NCBI RefSeq assembly: GCF_007290395.2
Contig: NZ_CP041656.2
Coordinates: forward strand, 2,232,001 to 2,296,000
Source of the DNA: Bradyrhizobium cosmicum
Lineage (GTDB): Bacteria; Pseudomonadota; Alphaproteobacteria; Rhizobiales; Xanthobacteraceae
DNA: 64,000 bases
Reading direction: 5' to 3'
Part shown: positions 24,152 through 33,101 of the stretch, piece by piece
Layout of the letters: each line of letters begins with the position of its first letter
How positions within the stretch are numbered: the stretch's first letter is position 1
Translations under genes and position numbers: made by a program
Notes under the pieces: generated by a model
Seen by the model: the letters and a program-made list of their open reading frames with translations, nothing else
The model's database searches: none
What the model was told of the DNA's origin: nothing

Positions 24152-25618
24152 ATGTCGGCCAAGGTCTCGCGTCGCCAGCTCGCGAAAATCGCGGGATTGT
24201 CCGCAGCCGGAATCGCAAGCCCTCTGGAGGGGGCTGGCGCCAAGCCGGCCGCGGCGCTCCGCGGCGGCAGCGGCGGCTTTCCGGCCGGATTTCTCTGGGG
24301 CACCGCGACCTCGTCCTATCAGGTCGAGGGTGCGGTCAACGAGGACGGGCGAGGGGCCTCGATCTGGGACAAGTTCGTCCGTATCCCCGGCAAGATCGAG
24401 GATAGCTCGACCGGCGACCGCGCCAACGAGCACTATCATCGCTACAAGGAAGATATCGCGCTCATCAAGGATCTCGGTTGCAAGGCCTATCGCTTCTCGG
24501 TGGCCTGGCCGCGGGTGTTTCCGGACGGCGACGGCAAGCCGAACCCCAAGGGAATCGATTTCTACAATCGCCTCGTCGACGAACTCCTGAAGAACGGCAT
24601 CGAGCCGTGGATGACGCTGTATCACTGGGACCTGCCGCAATCGCTGCAGGACCGCTTCGGCGGCTGGCGCTCGACCGAGACCTGCAAGATCTTCGGCGAC
24701 TATGCCGGCTATGTCGCCAAACACCTGACCGATCGCGTCAAGAACGTGTTCACGCTGAACGAGAGCGGCCGCTTCGTACAGTTCGGCTATGGCCTCGGCA
24801 TCGATGCGCCGGGCGTGACCTTGCCGCAAGCGGAAGTCAACCAGATCAGGCACAACAGCGCGCTCGCGCACGGCCTCGCGGTGCAGGCGGTGCGGGCGCA
24901 CGGCCGCCGCGGCACCAGGGTGGGACCGGCCGAGAACATCGACGTCTGCGTCCCCGCGATCGACACGCCCGAGCACGTCCGCGCCGCCGAGATCGCGCTG
25001 CGCGAGATGAATGCCGGCTATCTCAACGTCATCATGACGGGCAAATATACCGACGCCTTCCTGAAATATGCGGGCGCCGATGCGCCGAAATACACCGACG
25101 CCGAGCTGAAGATCATCGGATCGCCGGTCGACTTCCTTGGCCTCAACATCTACGCGCCGCAGAACTATGTGGTGCCATCCGACCAGGGCGCGGGCTTCAT
25201 GCCGCTGCCGATCCCGAAATCCTTCCCGCACATGAGCTCGGACTGGCTCCGCATCGCGCCGGAGACGATCTACTGGGTGCCGAAGCTGGCTGCAAAGATC
25301 TGGAAGACCGATGCGATCTACATCACCGAGAACGGCACCTCCAGCGACGACGTCGTGACGCCCGACGGCAAGATCTACGACACCGATCGCATCATGTATC
25401 TGCGCAACTATCTCGCCCAGCTCCAGCGCGCCACCGCCGAAGGCGTGCCGGTGCGCGGCTATTTCCTCTGGAGCCTGATGGACAATTTTGAATGGGTGTT
25501 CGGGCTCAGCAAGCGGTTCGGGCTCTATCACGTCAATTTCGACACCCAGGTCCGCACCCCGAAACTCAGCGCCAGCTTCTATCGCAACGTCATCGCGAAG
25601 AACGCGGCGGGGGCGTAG
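24152..25618 (+). CDS. GH1 beta-glucosidase with a Tat signal
   Basis: 488 residues. Twin-arginine leader SRRQLAKIAGLSAAGIA predicts folded export by Tat. The GH1 barrel starts at FPAGFLWGTATSSYQVEGA. Acid/base Glu204 is in TLNESGRF, with Ser where almost all GH1 enzymes have Pro (NEP); nucleophile Glu393 is in YITENGTSS. Further hallmarks: YHWDLPQ, YFLWSLMDNFEW and GLYHVNF. Likely hydrolyses beta-glucosides (plant cell-wall fragments or glycosides) in the periplasm. The upstream 150 bp (24000-24151) and downstream 277 bp (25619-25895) show no other gene. Confidence 0.92.
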   Translation: MSAKVSRRQLAKIAGLSAAGIASPLEGAGAKPAAALRGGSGGFPAGFLWGTATSSYQVEGAVNEDGRGASIWDKFVRIPGKIEDSSTGDRANEHYHRYKEDIALIKDLGCKAYRFSVAWPRVFPDGDGKPNPKGIDFYNRLVDELLKNGIEPWMTLYHWDLPQSLQDRFGGWRSTETCKIFGDYAGYVAKHLTDRVKNVFTLNESGRFVQFGYGLGIDAPGVTLPQAEVNQIRHNSALAHGLAVQAVRAHGRRGTRVGPAENIDVCVPAIDTPEHVRAAEIALREMNAGYLNVIMTGKYTDAFLKYAGADAPKYTDAELKIIGSPVDFLGLNIYAPQNYVVPSDQGAGFMPLPIPKSFPHMSSDWLRIAPETIYWVPKLAAKIWKTDAIYITENGTSSDDVVTPDGKIYDTDRIMYLRNYLAQLQRATAEGVPVRGYFLWSLMDNFEWVFGLSKRFGLYHVNFDTQVRTPKLSASFYRNVIAKNAAGA

Positions 25619-25895
25619 CTGTCTTTCCCATCCTGGATTTTCCGCCGCGCGTAAAAATCCGGCCTTTTCCCGCACGCGGGGCGAGGTGACGCAAGATTGC
25701 GCGACTGCTTCAGTTTAGCCTGACTGGCCAATCACTTCGCCGGTATCACCGCGCCGCACCCGGACGTGGCGCTTCTACTTTGCATGGGGTTGTTTTTCGC
25801 CTTTTTGCAGAGAGGGTGCCCGGCGCAGCAGATTGACTCAGCCTTTCCCCTGATTCACAACGCCTCCCAACACCGATAACAAGAGGACAACGCCA

Positions 25896-27128
25896 ATGAC
25901 CGATGCACTCATCATCGATGCCTGCCGCACGCCGCGGGGTGTCGGCAAGGCCGGCAAGGGAGCACTCTCGGGTATTCATCCGCAGCAGCTCGGCGCGACC
26001 GTGCTGCGTGCGCTCGCCGATCGCACCGGCATCGACACCGCCGACGTCGACGACATCGTCTGGGGCTGCAGCGCGCAGGTCGCGACGCAAAGCGGCGACC
26101 TCGGCCGCATGTCGGCGCTCGATGCCGGCTACGACGTGCGCGCGAGCGCCGTGACGCTCGATCGCTTCTGCGGCTCCGGCATCACCAGCGTCAACATGGC
26201 TGCAAGCTCGATCATGGCGGGCGCCGAAGACCTCGTCATCGCCGGCGGCTGCGAGATGATGTCGATGGAGGGGCGGCGCGGCGGCGGTCCGATGATGATG
26301 GACGGCGGCAATCTGCGTCTGCGCGCGCGGCATCCGCAGTCGCATCAGGGCGTCTGCGCCGATGCGATCGCGACGCTGGAGGGCATCACGCGACGAGACG
26401 TCGACGCGCTCGGTCTCGAAAGCCAGAAGCGCGCAGGCCTCGCGATTGCCGGCGGCCATTTCAAGAAGAGTCTCGTTCCCGTGTATCGCGAGGACGGCAG
26501 CCTCGCGCTCGACCATGAAGAATATCCGCGGCCGCAGACCACGATGGAGGGCCTCAGCGCGCTCAAGCCTGCATTCCCCGCGATCGCCGATCACGCGCTC
26601 GACGACAAGGGCACGACCTATCGCGGCCTGATCCTGCAGAAATATCCTGACCTCGACATCGACTTCATGCACCATGCCGGCAATTCGTCCGGCGTCGTCG
26701 ACGGTGCCGCCGCGATCCTGCTCGCTTCGCCGGCTTACGCCAGGGCGCATGGCCTCAAAGCCCGCGCCCGCGTGGTGGCGATGGCGAACATGGGGGACTC
26801 GCCGACCTTGATGCTGAACGCGCCGGTGCCGGCGACGCGCAAGGTGCTGGCAAAGGCGGGCCTCACCGTCGACGACATCGACTTGTTCGAGATCAACGAG
26901 GCGTTTGCCGTGGTTGCGGAAAAATATATCCGAGATCTCAAGCTCGATCGCGCCAAGGTCAACGTCAACGGCGGCTCGATCGCGCTCGGCCATCCCATCG
27001 GCGCGACCGGCTCGATCCTGATCGGCACCGTGCTCGACGAGCTCGAGCGCCGTGACCTCAAGCGCGGTCTCGTCACCATGTGCGCCGCGGGAGGCATGGC
27101 GCCAGCCATCATCATCGAGCGTATCTAG
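25896..27128 (+). CDS. acetyl-CoA C-acetyltransferase (thiolase)
   Basis: 410 residues. Catalytic Cys92 in DRFCGSG, His366 in GHPIGATG and Cys396 in MCAAGGMAP are all present, as is the NEAFA motif (EINEAFAV). This is a degradative/biosynthetic thiolase II family member; chain-length preference cannot be read off. Stands alone, followed by a terminator hairpin. No beta-oxidation partner is adjacent. Confidence 0.92.
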   Translation: MTDALIIDACRTPRGVGKAGKGALSGIHPQQLGATVLRALADRTGIDTADVDDIVWGCSAQVATQSGDLGRMSALDAGYDVRASAVTLDRFCGSGITSVNMAASSIMAGAEDLVIAGGCEMMSMEGRRGGGPMMMDGGNLRLRARHPQSHQGVCADAIATLEGITRRDVDALGLESQKRAGLAIAGGHFKKSLVPVYREDGSLALDHEEYPRPQTTMEGLSALKPAFPAIADHALDDKGTTYRGLILQKYPDLDIDFMHHAGNSSGVVDGAAAILLASPAYARAHGLKARARVVAMANMGDSPTLMLNAPVPATRKVLAKAGLTVDDIDLFEINEAFAVVAEKYIRDLKLDRAKVNVNGGSIALGHPIGATGSILIGTVLDELERRDLKRGLVTMCAAGGMAPAIIIERI

Positions 27129-27150
27129 CCTTATTTTTCAGGGTGAATCG

Positions 27151-27178
27151 CGACCGGCCTCCGCAAAGAGGCCGGTCG
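27151..27178 (+). terminator. hairpin terminator after the thiolase gene
   Basis: Perfect 11-base arms CGACCGGCCTC / GAGGCCGGTCG around loop CGCAAA, 22 bases after the thiolase stop. The following TCGCTT is only a weak T tail. The rest of the gap up to 27408 holds A/G-rich stretches but no gene. Confidence 0.7.
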
Positions 27179-27408
27179 TCGCTTGTCGAAAGCAGCGAAT
27201 CAGCTTTAGCAAGGCTGCGTGCGGGCCTTTGAAACAAGGCAAAATCCGCTGCCCGAGGCTTCTCCCGCTCAGGAAGCAGCTAAAAAGCAGGGTTTTTTGC
27301 CACAGGGGGCCAAAAAAGCCCGTAAAACCGCGACAAAACTGTGCAGAAGGCTATAGGCCTTCGCCGGTTGGTCTAATATGCAACCGGCAACGAATCAGAG
27401 GAGACACG

Positions 27409-27711
27409 ATGCCAGCCCAACTTTCCAAATCGCAGTTGATCGAAAAGATTGCGACCGCCACCGAGCTTTCCAAGCGCGACGTCAAGAACGTCATGGAGAC
27501 GCTGACCGAGGTCGGTCACAAGGAGCTCAAGAAGAACGGCCTGTTCCTGGTGCCGGGCTTCGCCAAGTTCGTCGTCGTCAAGAAGCCTGCGACCAAGGCA
27601 CGCAAGGGCACCAACCCGTTCACGGGTGAAGAGATGATGTTCAAGGCCAAGCCGGCCCGGAAGATCGTCCGCGCCCGCCCGGTCAAGGCCGCCAAGGACG
27701 CTGTGGCCTGA
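27409..27711 (+). CDS. HU-family histone-like DNA-binding protein
   Basis: 100 residues: SKSQLIEKIATATELSKRDVKNVMETL is the HU dimerisation helix pair, followed by the beta arm region (GLFLVPGFAKFVVVKKPATKARKGTNPFTGEE) and a Lys/Arg/Ala-rich tail (ARKIVRARPVKAAKD). A core HU body with a basic tail is usual for alphaproteobacterial HU-like proteins. Bends and compacts DNA. GAGGAGA upstream is a strong ribosome site, and a strong terminator follows. Confidence 0.9.
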   Translation: MPAQLSKSQLIEKIATATELSKRDVKNVMETLTEVGHKELKKNGLFLVPGFAKFVVVKKPATKARKGTNPFTGEEMMFKAKPARKIVRARPVKAAKDAVA

Positions 27712-27717
27712 TAACGC

Positions 27718-27746
27718 AAAGGCCCCCTCGCAGGAGGGGGCCTTTT
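27718..27746 (+). terminator. Rho-independent terminator after the HU gene
   Basis: Twelve-base arms AAAGGCCCCCTC / GAGGGGGCCTTT with loop GCAG and a TTTT run, seven bases after the HU stop. Nearly ideal intrinsic terminator. Confidence 0.9.
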
Positions 27747-27783
27747 ATACATTCGACAACCGCAAGGGCTGAAGCGGAGGGGT

Positions 27784-27939
27784 TCAGCCCTTGCGGCGCT
27801 TGGCCCGGACCGGGACCGGCTGCAGCCGGGGCTCGGGTCCCGCGAGCGCACCGCGAGCCCCGTCGATGGCACGATCGAGCAGCTGGCGCAGCCGCTGCGC
27901 CTTGCGCGATCTCTTCGCTCTTTCCAGCAGTTTCTTCAT
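27784..27939 (-). CDS. 51-aa basic protein ORF immediately downstream of lon
   Basis: A 51-residue ORF starting MKKLLERAKRSRKAQRLRQL, with a GGAG ribosome site formed by the last codons of lon and only five bases between the lon stop and its ATG. Very basic: 15 or so Arg/Lys, N-terminal amphipathic helix, then a Pro/Arg tail (VRAKRRKG). Could be a small protein cotranslated with Lon, perhaps a substrate or adaptor, or a chance reading frame. No family recognised. Confidence 0.5.
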   Translation of the reverse strand: MKKLLERAKRSRKAQRLRQLLDRAIDGARGALAGPEPRLQPVPVRAKRRKG

Positions 27940-27944
27940 CGCAT

Positions 27945-30347
27945 TCACTCCGCCGCTTCGACCTTCGCATCGACTTGGGCCTCGACCGGCTCGAGCGCTG
28001 CGGCGATGGCTTCGTCGACGCGCTCCAGCCAGATGAATTCGAGGTTATCCCGCGCGCTCTGCGGGATGTCGTCGTAGTCCCGCTTGTTGCGCGCCGGCAG
28101 CATCACCCGCTTCAATCCGGCCGCGGCCGCAGCCACCACCTTCTCCTTGATGCCGCCGACCGGCAGCACCAGGCCGCGCAGCGAGATCTCGCCGGTCATC
28201 GCGGTGTCGCTGCGCACCGTGCGATTGGTGAGCAGTGACGTCAGCGCCGTAAACATCGCAACGCCCGCGCTCGGTCCGTCCTTCGGGGTCGCACCCGCCG
28301 GGACGTGAACGTGGATGTCGCTCTTCTCGAACACCTGGGGATCGATGCCGAGCTGCGGCGCCTTGCTCTTCACCAGCGTCAGTGCGGCCTGCACGCTCTC
28401 GCGCATAACCTCGCCGAGCTGGCCGGTCAGGATCATGCCGCCGCGGCCGGGCACGCGCGAGGCCTCGATGAACAGGATGTCGCCGCCGACCGGCGTCCAG
28501 GCAAGGCCGGTGGCCACGCCTGGAATGCTGGTGCGCTGCGCGATCTCGCCTTCGAAGCGCGGCTGGCCGAGCACGGTGGCGATGTCCTTCGGCGTCACCA
28601 CGACCTTCGCAGCCGAGCCTTCGGCGACCTGCACCGCGGCATGCCGGAACACCTTGCCGATCTCACGCTCGAGATTACGCACGCCGGCCTCGCGGGTGTA
28701 ACCCTTGACGACCAGCTTCAGCGCCTCCGGCGTGATCTCGGCCTGCTCGGCCGTCAGGCCGTTGGCCTCCAGCTGCCGCCGCACCAGGTAGCGCTTCGCG
28801 ATCTCCAGCTTCTCGTCCTCGGTGTAACCGGCGAGGCTGATCAGCTCCATGCGGTCCAGCAGCGGACCCGGAATCTGGTCCAGCATGTTGGCCGTGGCGA
28901 TGAACACGACCCGCGACAGGTCGAAGGGCACGGCCAGGTAATTGTCCCGGAACGTCCCGTTCTGCTCGGGGTCGAGCACCTCCAGCATGGCGGCGGAGGG
29001 GTCGCCCTGCACGCCGCGGCCCATCTTGTCGATCTCGTCCAGCATCATGACGCAGTTGCGTGCACCCGCCTTCTTGATGCCCTGGATGATGTTGCCGGGC
29101 AGCGCGCCAATATAGGTGCGCCGGTGACCGCGGATCTCGGCCTCGTCGTGCACGCCGCCGAGGCTGACGCGCACGAAGGGGCGATCCATCGCGCGGGCGA
29201 TGGATTGGCCGAGCGAGGTCTTGCCGACGCCGGGCGGCCCGACGAAGCACAGGATTGGCGCCTTGCCCTGCGGGGCGAGCTTGCGCACCGCCAGATATTC
29301 GATGATCCGGGTCTTGATCTTCTCCAGGCCGAAATGATCAGCATCCAGGATGCGGCGCGCCTCCTTGATGTCGATCGGCTTCTCCGCGGGCAGCGCCCAG
29401 GGCAGGTCGATCAGCCAGTCGAGGTAGGTGCGGACCATGCCGGCTTCGCCGGCGGCCTCCGGCATGCGCTCGTAGCGGCGCAGCTCCTTCCTGGCATGCG
29501 CGTCCGCCTCAGGCGGCATGTTGGCCTTGGTGATGGCAGCCGTCAGCTCGGCGACCTCGGCCGCCTTGCCGTCGCCTTCGCCCAGCTGGCGCTGGATGGT
29601 TGCCATCTGCTCGCGCAGGATCGCCTCGCGCTGCCGCTCGTCGAAGCTGGCGCGGGTCTTCTGGCCGATCTCGTTGCTGATGCGCAGCACCTCCAGCCGT
29701 TCGGCCAGATGCTTCGACACCTTCTCGACGCGCAGGGTGAGGTCGATGGTTTCCAGCACCTCCTGCTTGTCCTGCGGCTTGATGTCCATGAATGACGTCG
29801 CCAGATCCGCCAGCGCGCCGGGCGCGGTGGTGCTCTGGAACATCGCGACCAGCTCGGGCGGCGCCTGCGGCAGCAGCTCGATCGCCTCGATCGCCAGACG
29901 TTGCAGGTTCAGCGCGCGCGCCTCGATCTCGGGCGAGCTCGTGGTCGGCTCCGGAATCTGCTGGAAGCGTGCCGCCAGGAACGGCGTCCCCGGCAGGAAG
30001 TCGAGGATGCGCGCGCGCTGCACGCCCTGGCAGACGATGTGATGGGTGCCGTCGGGCGCGGTGATATAGCGCACGATGTTGGCGATGGTCGCGACCCGGT
30101 AGAGATCGTCCGCCCCGGGCTCCTCGGTTTCCGGGCTGCGCTGCAGCACGATGCCGATCGGCCGCTGCTCGCGCAGCGCCTGCTGCGCGGCGGCGACCGA
30201 CTTCGGCCGCGCGATCGCGATCGGCGCGATGGCGCCAGGGAACAGCACCATCTCGCGCACCGGGATGATAATCAGTGCGTCTTCGGGGATCTTCACGTCG
30301 GACTCGGTGGAATTGCTCTGTGAATTGTTCATCTGTTCGGTGGCCAT
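27945..30347 (-). CDS. lon: ATP-dependent Lon protease
   Basis: 800 residues, full LonA layout: N-terminal substrate domain ([12 protein letters not shown]…), coiled-coil middle, AAA+ module with Walker A GPPGVGKT (Lys376) and Walker B MLDEIDKM, and a C-terminal protease with Ser693 (KDGPSAG) and the catalytic Lys736 (IKEK). All catalytic residues are intact. Degrades misfolded and regulatory proteins in the cytoplasm. It follows hsp20 by eight bases, so the two form a heat-shock operon. Many Bradyrhizobiaceae carry two lon genes; this one, unlinked to clpX, may be the second copy (inference). Confidence 0.95.
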   Translation of the reverse strand: MATEQMNNSQSNSTESDVKIPEDALIIIPVREMVLFPGAIAPIAIARPKSVAAAQQALREQRPIGIVLQRSPETEEPGADDLYRVATIANIVRYITAPDGTHHIVCQGVQRARILDFLPGTPFLAARFQQIPEPTTSSPEIEARALNLQRLAIEAIELLPQAPPELVAMFQSTTAPGALADLATSFMDIKPQDKQEVLETIDLTLRVEKVSKHLAERLEVLRISNEIGQKTRASFDERQREAILREQMATIQRQLGEGDGKAAEVAELTAAITKANMPPEADAHARKELRRYERMPEAAGEAGMVRTYLDWLIDLPWALPAEKPIDIKEARRILDADHFGLEKIKTRIIEYLAVRKLAPQGKAPILCFVGPPGVGKTSLGQSIARAMDRPFVRVSLGGVHDEAEIRGHRRTYIGALPGNIIQGIKKAGARNCVMMLDEIDKMGRGVQGDPSAAMLEVLDPEQNGTFRDNYLAVPFDLSRVVFIATANMLDQIPGPLLDRMELISLAGYTEDEKLEIAKRYLVRRQLEANGLTAEQAEITPEALKLVVKGYTREAGVRNLEREIGKVFRHAAVQVAEGSAAKVVVTPKDIATVLGQPRFEGEIAQRTSIPGVATGLAWTPVGGDILFIEASRVPGRGGMILTGQLGEVMRESVQAALTLVKSKAPQLGIDPQVFEKSDIHVHVPAGATPKDGPSAGVAMFTALTSLLTNRTVRSDTAMTGEISLRGLVLPVGGIKEKVVAAAAAGLKRVMLPARNKRDYDDIPQSARDNLEFIWLERVDEAIAAALEPVEAQVDAKVEAAE

Positions 30348-30355
30348 GATCGACC

Positions 30356-30739
30356 TCAGGATTTGGCGAGGCGCAGTGCGACGCAGCCGTCCATCACGAA
30401 GCGGCTGATGGCGTAGCGGCCGAGGGGCAATGCAATGCGACGCTCGAAACGCCCCTGCGGCAGCTCGAGCCGGTGGATGCGGGCGTTGCGAAGCTCCGGC
30501 GGAAGCGTGCGCTGGCCGGAGACAACGAGCACGCCGTCATGGATGACCGTCTCGACATTGTCCGGATTGACGCCGGGAAGCGCCACCAGGATCAAGAGTT
30601 CATGCTCGGTCTCGAGCACGTCGATCGGCGGCTCCCAGCAGGCGTCCTGGCGGCCGAACTGCTGGCGCAGCCGTTCGGCGCGGGTCAGCTGGTCCAGGGC
30701 TTCGGACAGCATCCAGTTGAGAGGATTTTTGGGTTGCAT
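30356..30739 (-). CDS. small heat-shock protein Hsp20-like
   Basis: 127 residues with an alpha-crystallin domain: WEPPIDVLETEHELLILVALPGVNPDNVETVIHDGVLVVSGQR is the typical core, followed by FERRIALPLGRYAI. The C-terminal I-x-I anchor is not obvious (ends VALRLAKS). The start at 30739 (MQPKNPLNWM) is the last Met before the conserved domain; longer readings have no homology-like content. Holdase chaperone. First gene of the hsp20-lon operon. Confidence 0.88.
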   Translation of the reverse strand: MQPKNPLNWMLSEALDQLTRAERLRQQFGRQDACWEPPIDVLETEHELLILVALPGVNPDNVETVIHDGVLVVSGQRTLPPELRNARIHRLELPQGRFERRIALPLGRYAISRFVMDGCVALRLAKS

Positions 30740-30779
30740 GGCAAGACTCGGGGGAAGGCGCTGCGGTTGGAAAACAAGG

Positions 30780-30807
30780 ATATGGGGACGGTTCCCCGGA
30801 ATTCCAG
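30780..30807 (-). promoter_or_regulatory. candidate heat-shock (sigma-32) promoter for hsp20-lon
   Basis: On the minus strand CTGGAA (30802-30807) is followed after 14 bases by CCCCATAT (30780-30787), close to the sigma-32 consensus CTTGAA / CCCCATNT. It would start transcription about 35 bases before the hsp20 ATG. Matching was by eye; alternative RpoH sites were not scored. Confidence 0.5.
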
Positions 30808-30869
30808 CATCGCGCGTTCGGAGCATGCCTGCCTCTCGAACCGGAAGAGGCCCTTGCAATCAGACGCAT

Positions 30870-30898
30870 CGACGCCGCGGAGATGTTCCGCGGCGTCG
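30870..30898 (-). terminator. hairpin after the YciF-like gene
   Basis: Perfect 11-base arms CGACGCCGCGG / CCGCGGCGTCG with a seven-base loop, about 29 bases past the YciF-like stop on the minus strand. No T-run, so it may be a Rho-assisted terminator. Confidence 0.55.
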
Positions 30899-30926
30899 AA
30901 GGCAACAGTTGGGCGCAGCGGCCGTA

Positions 30927-31496
30927 TCAGGCGGCGGCGCGGAATTCCTCTTCCGCTTCGAGGTTGATGACGGAGGTGGCAAGCTCGGTCAGCGACAGGT
31001 CGGTCGCCTCCTCCTCGTCCAGCGTCGCCTGGAGCAGCTTGGCCGCGTCCGGCATGCCGAGCTCCTCGGCCCAGGTGCGCAGCGTGCCATAGCGGGAGAT
31101 CTCGTAGTGTTCGACGGCTTGCGCGGCCGCGAGCAGGCCGGCGTCGAGGGCAGGGGCGTTCTTGAAATCCTTCATGATCTCGGCGCCCTCGTCGGTGATG
31201 CCGTTGATGGCTTCGCAAGGCTTGCCGCGCGCGGGCTTGCCCAGCATCTTGAAGATCTGGTCGAGACGTTTGACTTGGCCCTGCGTCTCGCGCAGATGCT
31301 TGTTGAAGGCCGCCGCAAGGTCCTTCGAATGGGCGGCCTTGGCCATCTTGGGCAGCGTCTTGATGATCTTGTTTTCGGCGTAATAGATGTCCTTCAGCGT
31401 CTCCAGGAACAGGTCGCTCAGCATCTTGGGCGCCTGACGCGGACGTCGCGCCGCGGTCTTTTTCGCGTTCGCACGTTTCTTTGCTTGCTTAGCCAT
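30927..31496 (-). CDS. YciF/DUF892-family ferritin-like protein
   Basis: 189 residues. A Lys/Arg/Ala-rich leader (MAKQAKKRANAKKTAARRPRQ) precedes a four-helix bundle with LFLETLKDIYYAENKIIKTLPKM, GQVKRLDQIFKMLGK and EHYEISRYGTL, the usual DUF892 (YciE/YciF) pattern; the carboxylates in these helices fit a di-iron site. Stress-linked family. AGGAGGA directly upstream fixes the start. The basic leader could bind DNA, but that is inference. Confidence 0.88.
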   Translation of the reverse strand: MAKQAKKRANAKKTAARRPRQAPKMLSDLFLETLKDIYYAENKIIKTLPKMAKAAHSKDLAAAFNKHLRETQGQVKRLDQIFKMLGKPARGKPCEAINGITDEGAEIMKDFKNAPALDAGLLAAAQAVEHYEISRYGTLRTWAEELGMPDAAKLLQATLDEEEATDLSLTELATSVINLEAEEEFRAAA

Positions 31497-31638
31497 AAAT
31501 CCTCCTCTTGAGGAGAACGGGAATGCGTTCCCATCCTCAATCCACGCGCGATCAAGACTCTGCGAGGGCAATTGTTCCTCGCGAAGGTCTCCGCGAGCCA
31601 TTATGGATGGCGCCACATTTCGCCTGAGACCCATCCGC

Positions 31639-32265
31639 ATGCTCGACTTCGCCCTGTCCGCTTTCGTGACGCTCCTGCTGGTAATTGATCCCGTCGGCCT
31701 CGCGCCGGCCTTCCTGGCCGCGACCGGGGGCATGCCGGACGCGGTCAAGCGCACCGTCGCATGGCGTGCGCCGCTGATCGCGGCGTCGATCCTGGTGGTG
31801 ATCGCGCTGGCCGGAAACTGGCTGCTCCGCCAGCTCGGGATCGGCATCCCCGCCTTCCAGATCGCCGGCGGGCTACTGCTGTTCGGCGTGTCCTACCAGA
31901 TGATCTTCGGCGACCGTCCGCATCGGGAGGCGCGCGAGGCCGACAAGGCCACCGCGGAGCATGCCTCCGACGTCGCGGTATTCCCGCTGGCCATCCCCAT
32001 GATGGCCGGCCCCGGCGCGATCGCGACTACGCTGCTGCTGACGGGCGATGCCGTCTATGGGTCGAGGCTCGCGATCATCATCGCGGTCGTCGTCTCCGTC
32101 TGCCTGCTCTGCATGCTCTGCTTCGTCTCGGCTCATCTGATCGCGCGCAGCCTCGGGCGGACCGGCAATGCCGTGCTCTCGCGTGTGCTCGGCATGCTGC
32201 TCGCGGCCTATTCGGTGCAGTTCGTGATCAACGGTATCGCGGCCGTTCGGGCCAGCCTGTCCTAG
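31639..32265 (+). CDS. MarC-family membrane protein
   Basis: 208 residues with six predicted helices in the MarC layout: ALSAFVTLLLVIDPVGLAPAF, then PAFQIAGGLLLFGVSYQMI, VFPLAIPMMAGPGAIATTLL and a last helix AAYSVQFVINGIAA. MarC proteins were once linked to antibiotic resistance but their transport substrate is unknown. An upstream in-frame ATG at 31603 would add 12 residues; start uncertain. Confidence 0.88.
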   Translation: MLDFALSAFVTLLLVIDPVGLAPAFLAATGGMPDAVKRTVAWRAPLIAASILVVIALAGNWLLRQLGIGIPAFQIAGGLLLFGVSYQMIFGDRPHREAREADKATAEHASDVAVFPLAIPMMAGPGAIATTLLLTGDAVYGSRLAIIIAVVVSVCLLCMLCFVSAHLIARSLGRTGNAVLSRVLGMLLAAYSVQFVINGIAAVRASLS

Positions 32266-32435
32266 ATTTGTGATGGCCCGGTAATCGGTTGATTTGACGG
32301 TCTATTTCGAGGCTTGATGGGGCCGCCGGCAAGACGGCCGCCGATCCGGGCCGCTTTCGCTTGCGCTGCCATATTGCTTTGACGTACTCCCCGTCTGGCA
32401 ATCGCCCATCGCCAGTAAGTCGAGGTGAAACCGGG

Positions 32436-33089
32436 ATGTCGATGACAGCGGACGAGCTCGCAAAGAGACAGGCCATCATCGACGCTTGCCGCCGCATGAA
32501 TGCGCTTGGCATCAACCAGGGCACCTCTGGCAATATCAGCGTCCGACATGCGGACGGGCTCCTGGTCACGCCCACGAGCGTGCCCTATGAGGCCATGACG
32601 CCCGACCAGATCGTGTTCATGGCGATGGACGGCGAGCATGCGCCCGGTCAGAAGCCGTCGAGCGAATGGCGCTTCCATCGCGACATCCTGCAGTCGCGCG
32701 CCGACGTCGACGCCGTCGTCCATGCCCATCCGACCTATTGCACCATCCTGGCGATCATGGGCATGGACATCCCGCCCGTGCACTACATGATCGCCGCTGC
32801 CGGCGGCGACAGCATCCGCTGCGCGCCCTACGCGACCTTCGGCACGGCGGAACTGTCCGGGCACGCGGTGCGGGCGTTGGAGGGGCGGCTCGCCTGCCTG
32901 CTCGACCACCACGGCATGATCGCGATCGGCAGGACGCTCGACAAGGCGATGTGGCTCGCCGTCGAGGTCGAGACGCTGGCGCGGCAATATCATGGCTGTC
33001 TCCAGATCGGGACGCCGCCGCTGCTTCCCAGTGACGAGATCGAACGGGTCCGCCAGCGCATGGCCGGCTACGGACTGTCGGAAGGGTAG
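32436..33089 (+). CDS. class II aldolase/adducin family protein (L-fuculose-phosphate aldolase-like)
   Basis: 217 residues. Class II aldolase markers: GINQGTSGNISVR near the N-terminus, the zinc His pair in VVHAHPTYCT and the third His in LLDHHGMIAIG. Acts as a zinc-dependent retro-aldol enzyme on a sugar phosphate; the exact substrate cannot be told. Thirteen bases upstream of the ClC gene, so likely in one transcript, though functions look unrelated. Confidence 0.87.
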   Translation: MSMTADELAKRQAIIDACRRMNALGINQGTSGNISVRHADGLLVTPTSVPYEAMTPDQIVFMAMDGEHAPGQKPSSEWRFHRDILQSRADVDAVVHAHPTYCTILAIMGMDIPPVHYMIAAAGGDSIRCAPYATFGTAELSGHAVRALEGRLACLLDHHGMIAIGRTLDKAMWLAVEVETLARQYHGCLQIGTPPLLPSDEIERVRQRMAGYGLSEG

Positions 33090-33101
33090 GACGGGCAGAC
33101 G

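Noticed and set aside
28305..29795. 496-aa open frame on the plus strand
   Set aside because: Antisense to lon with intact catalytic residues; no ribosome site or domain.
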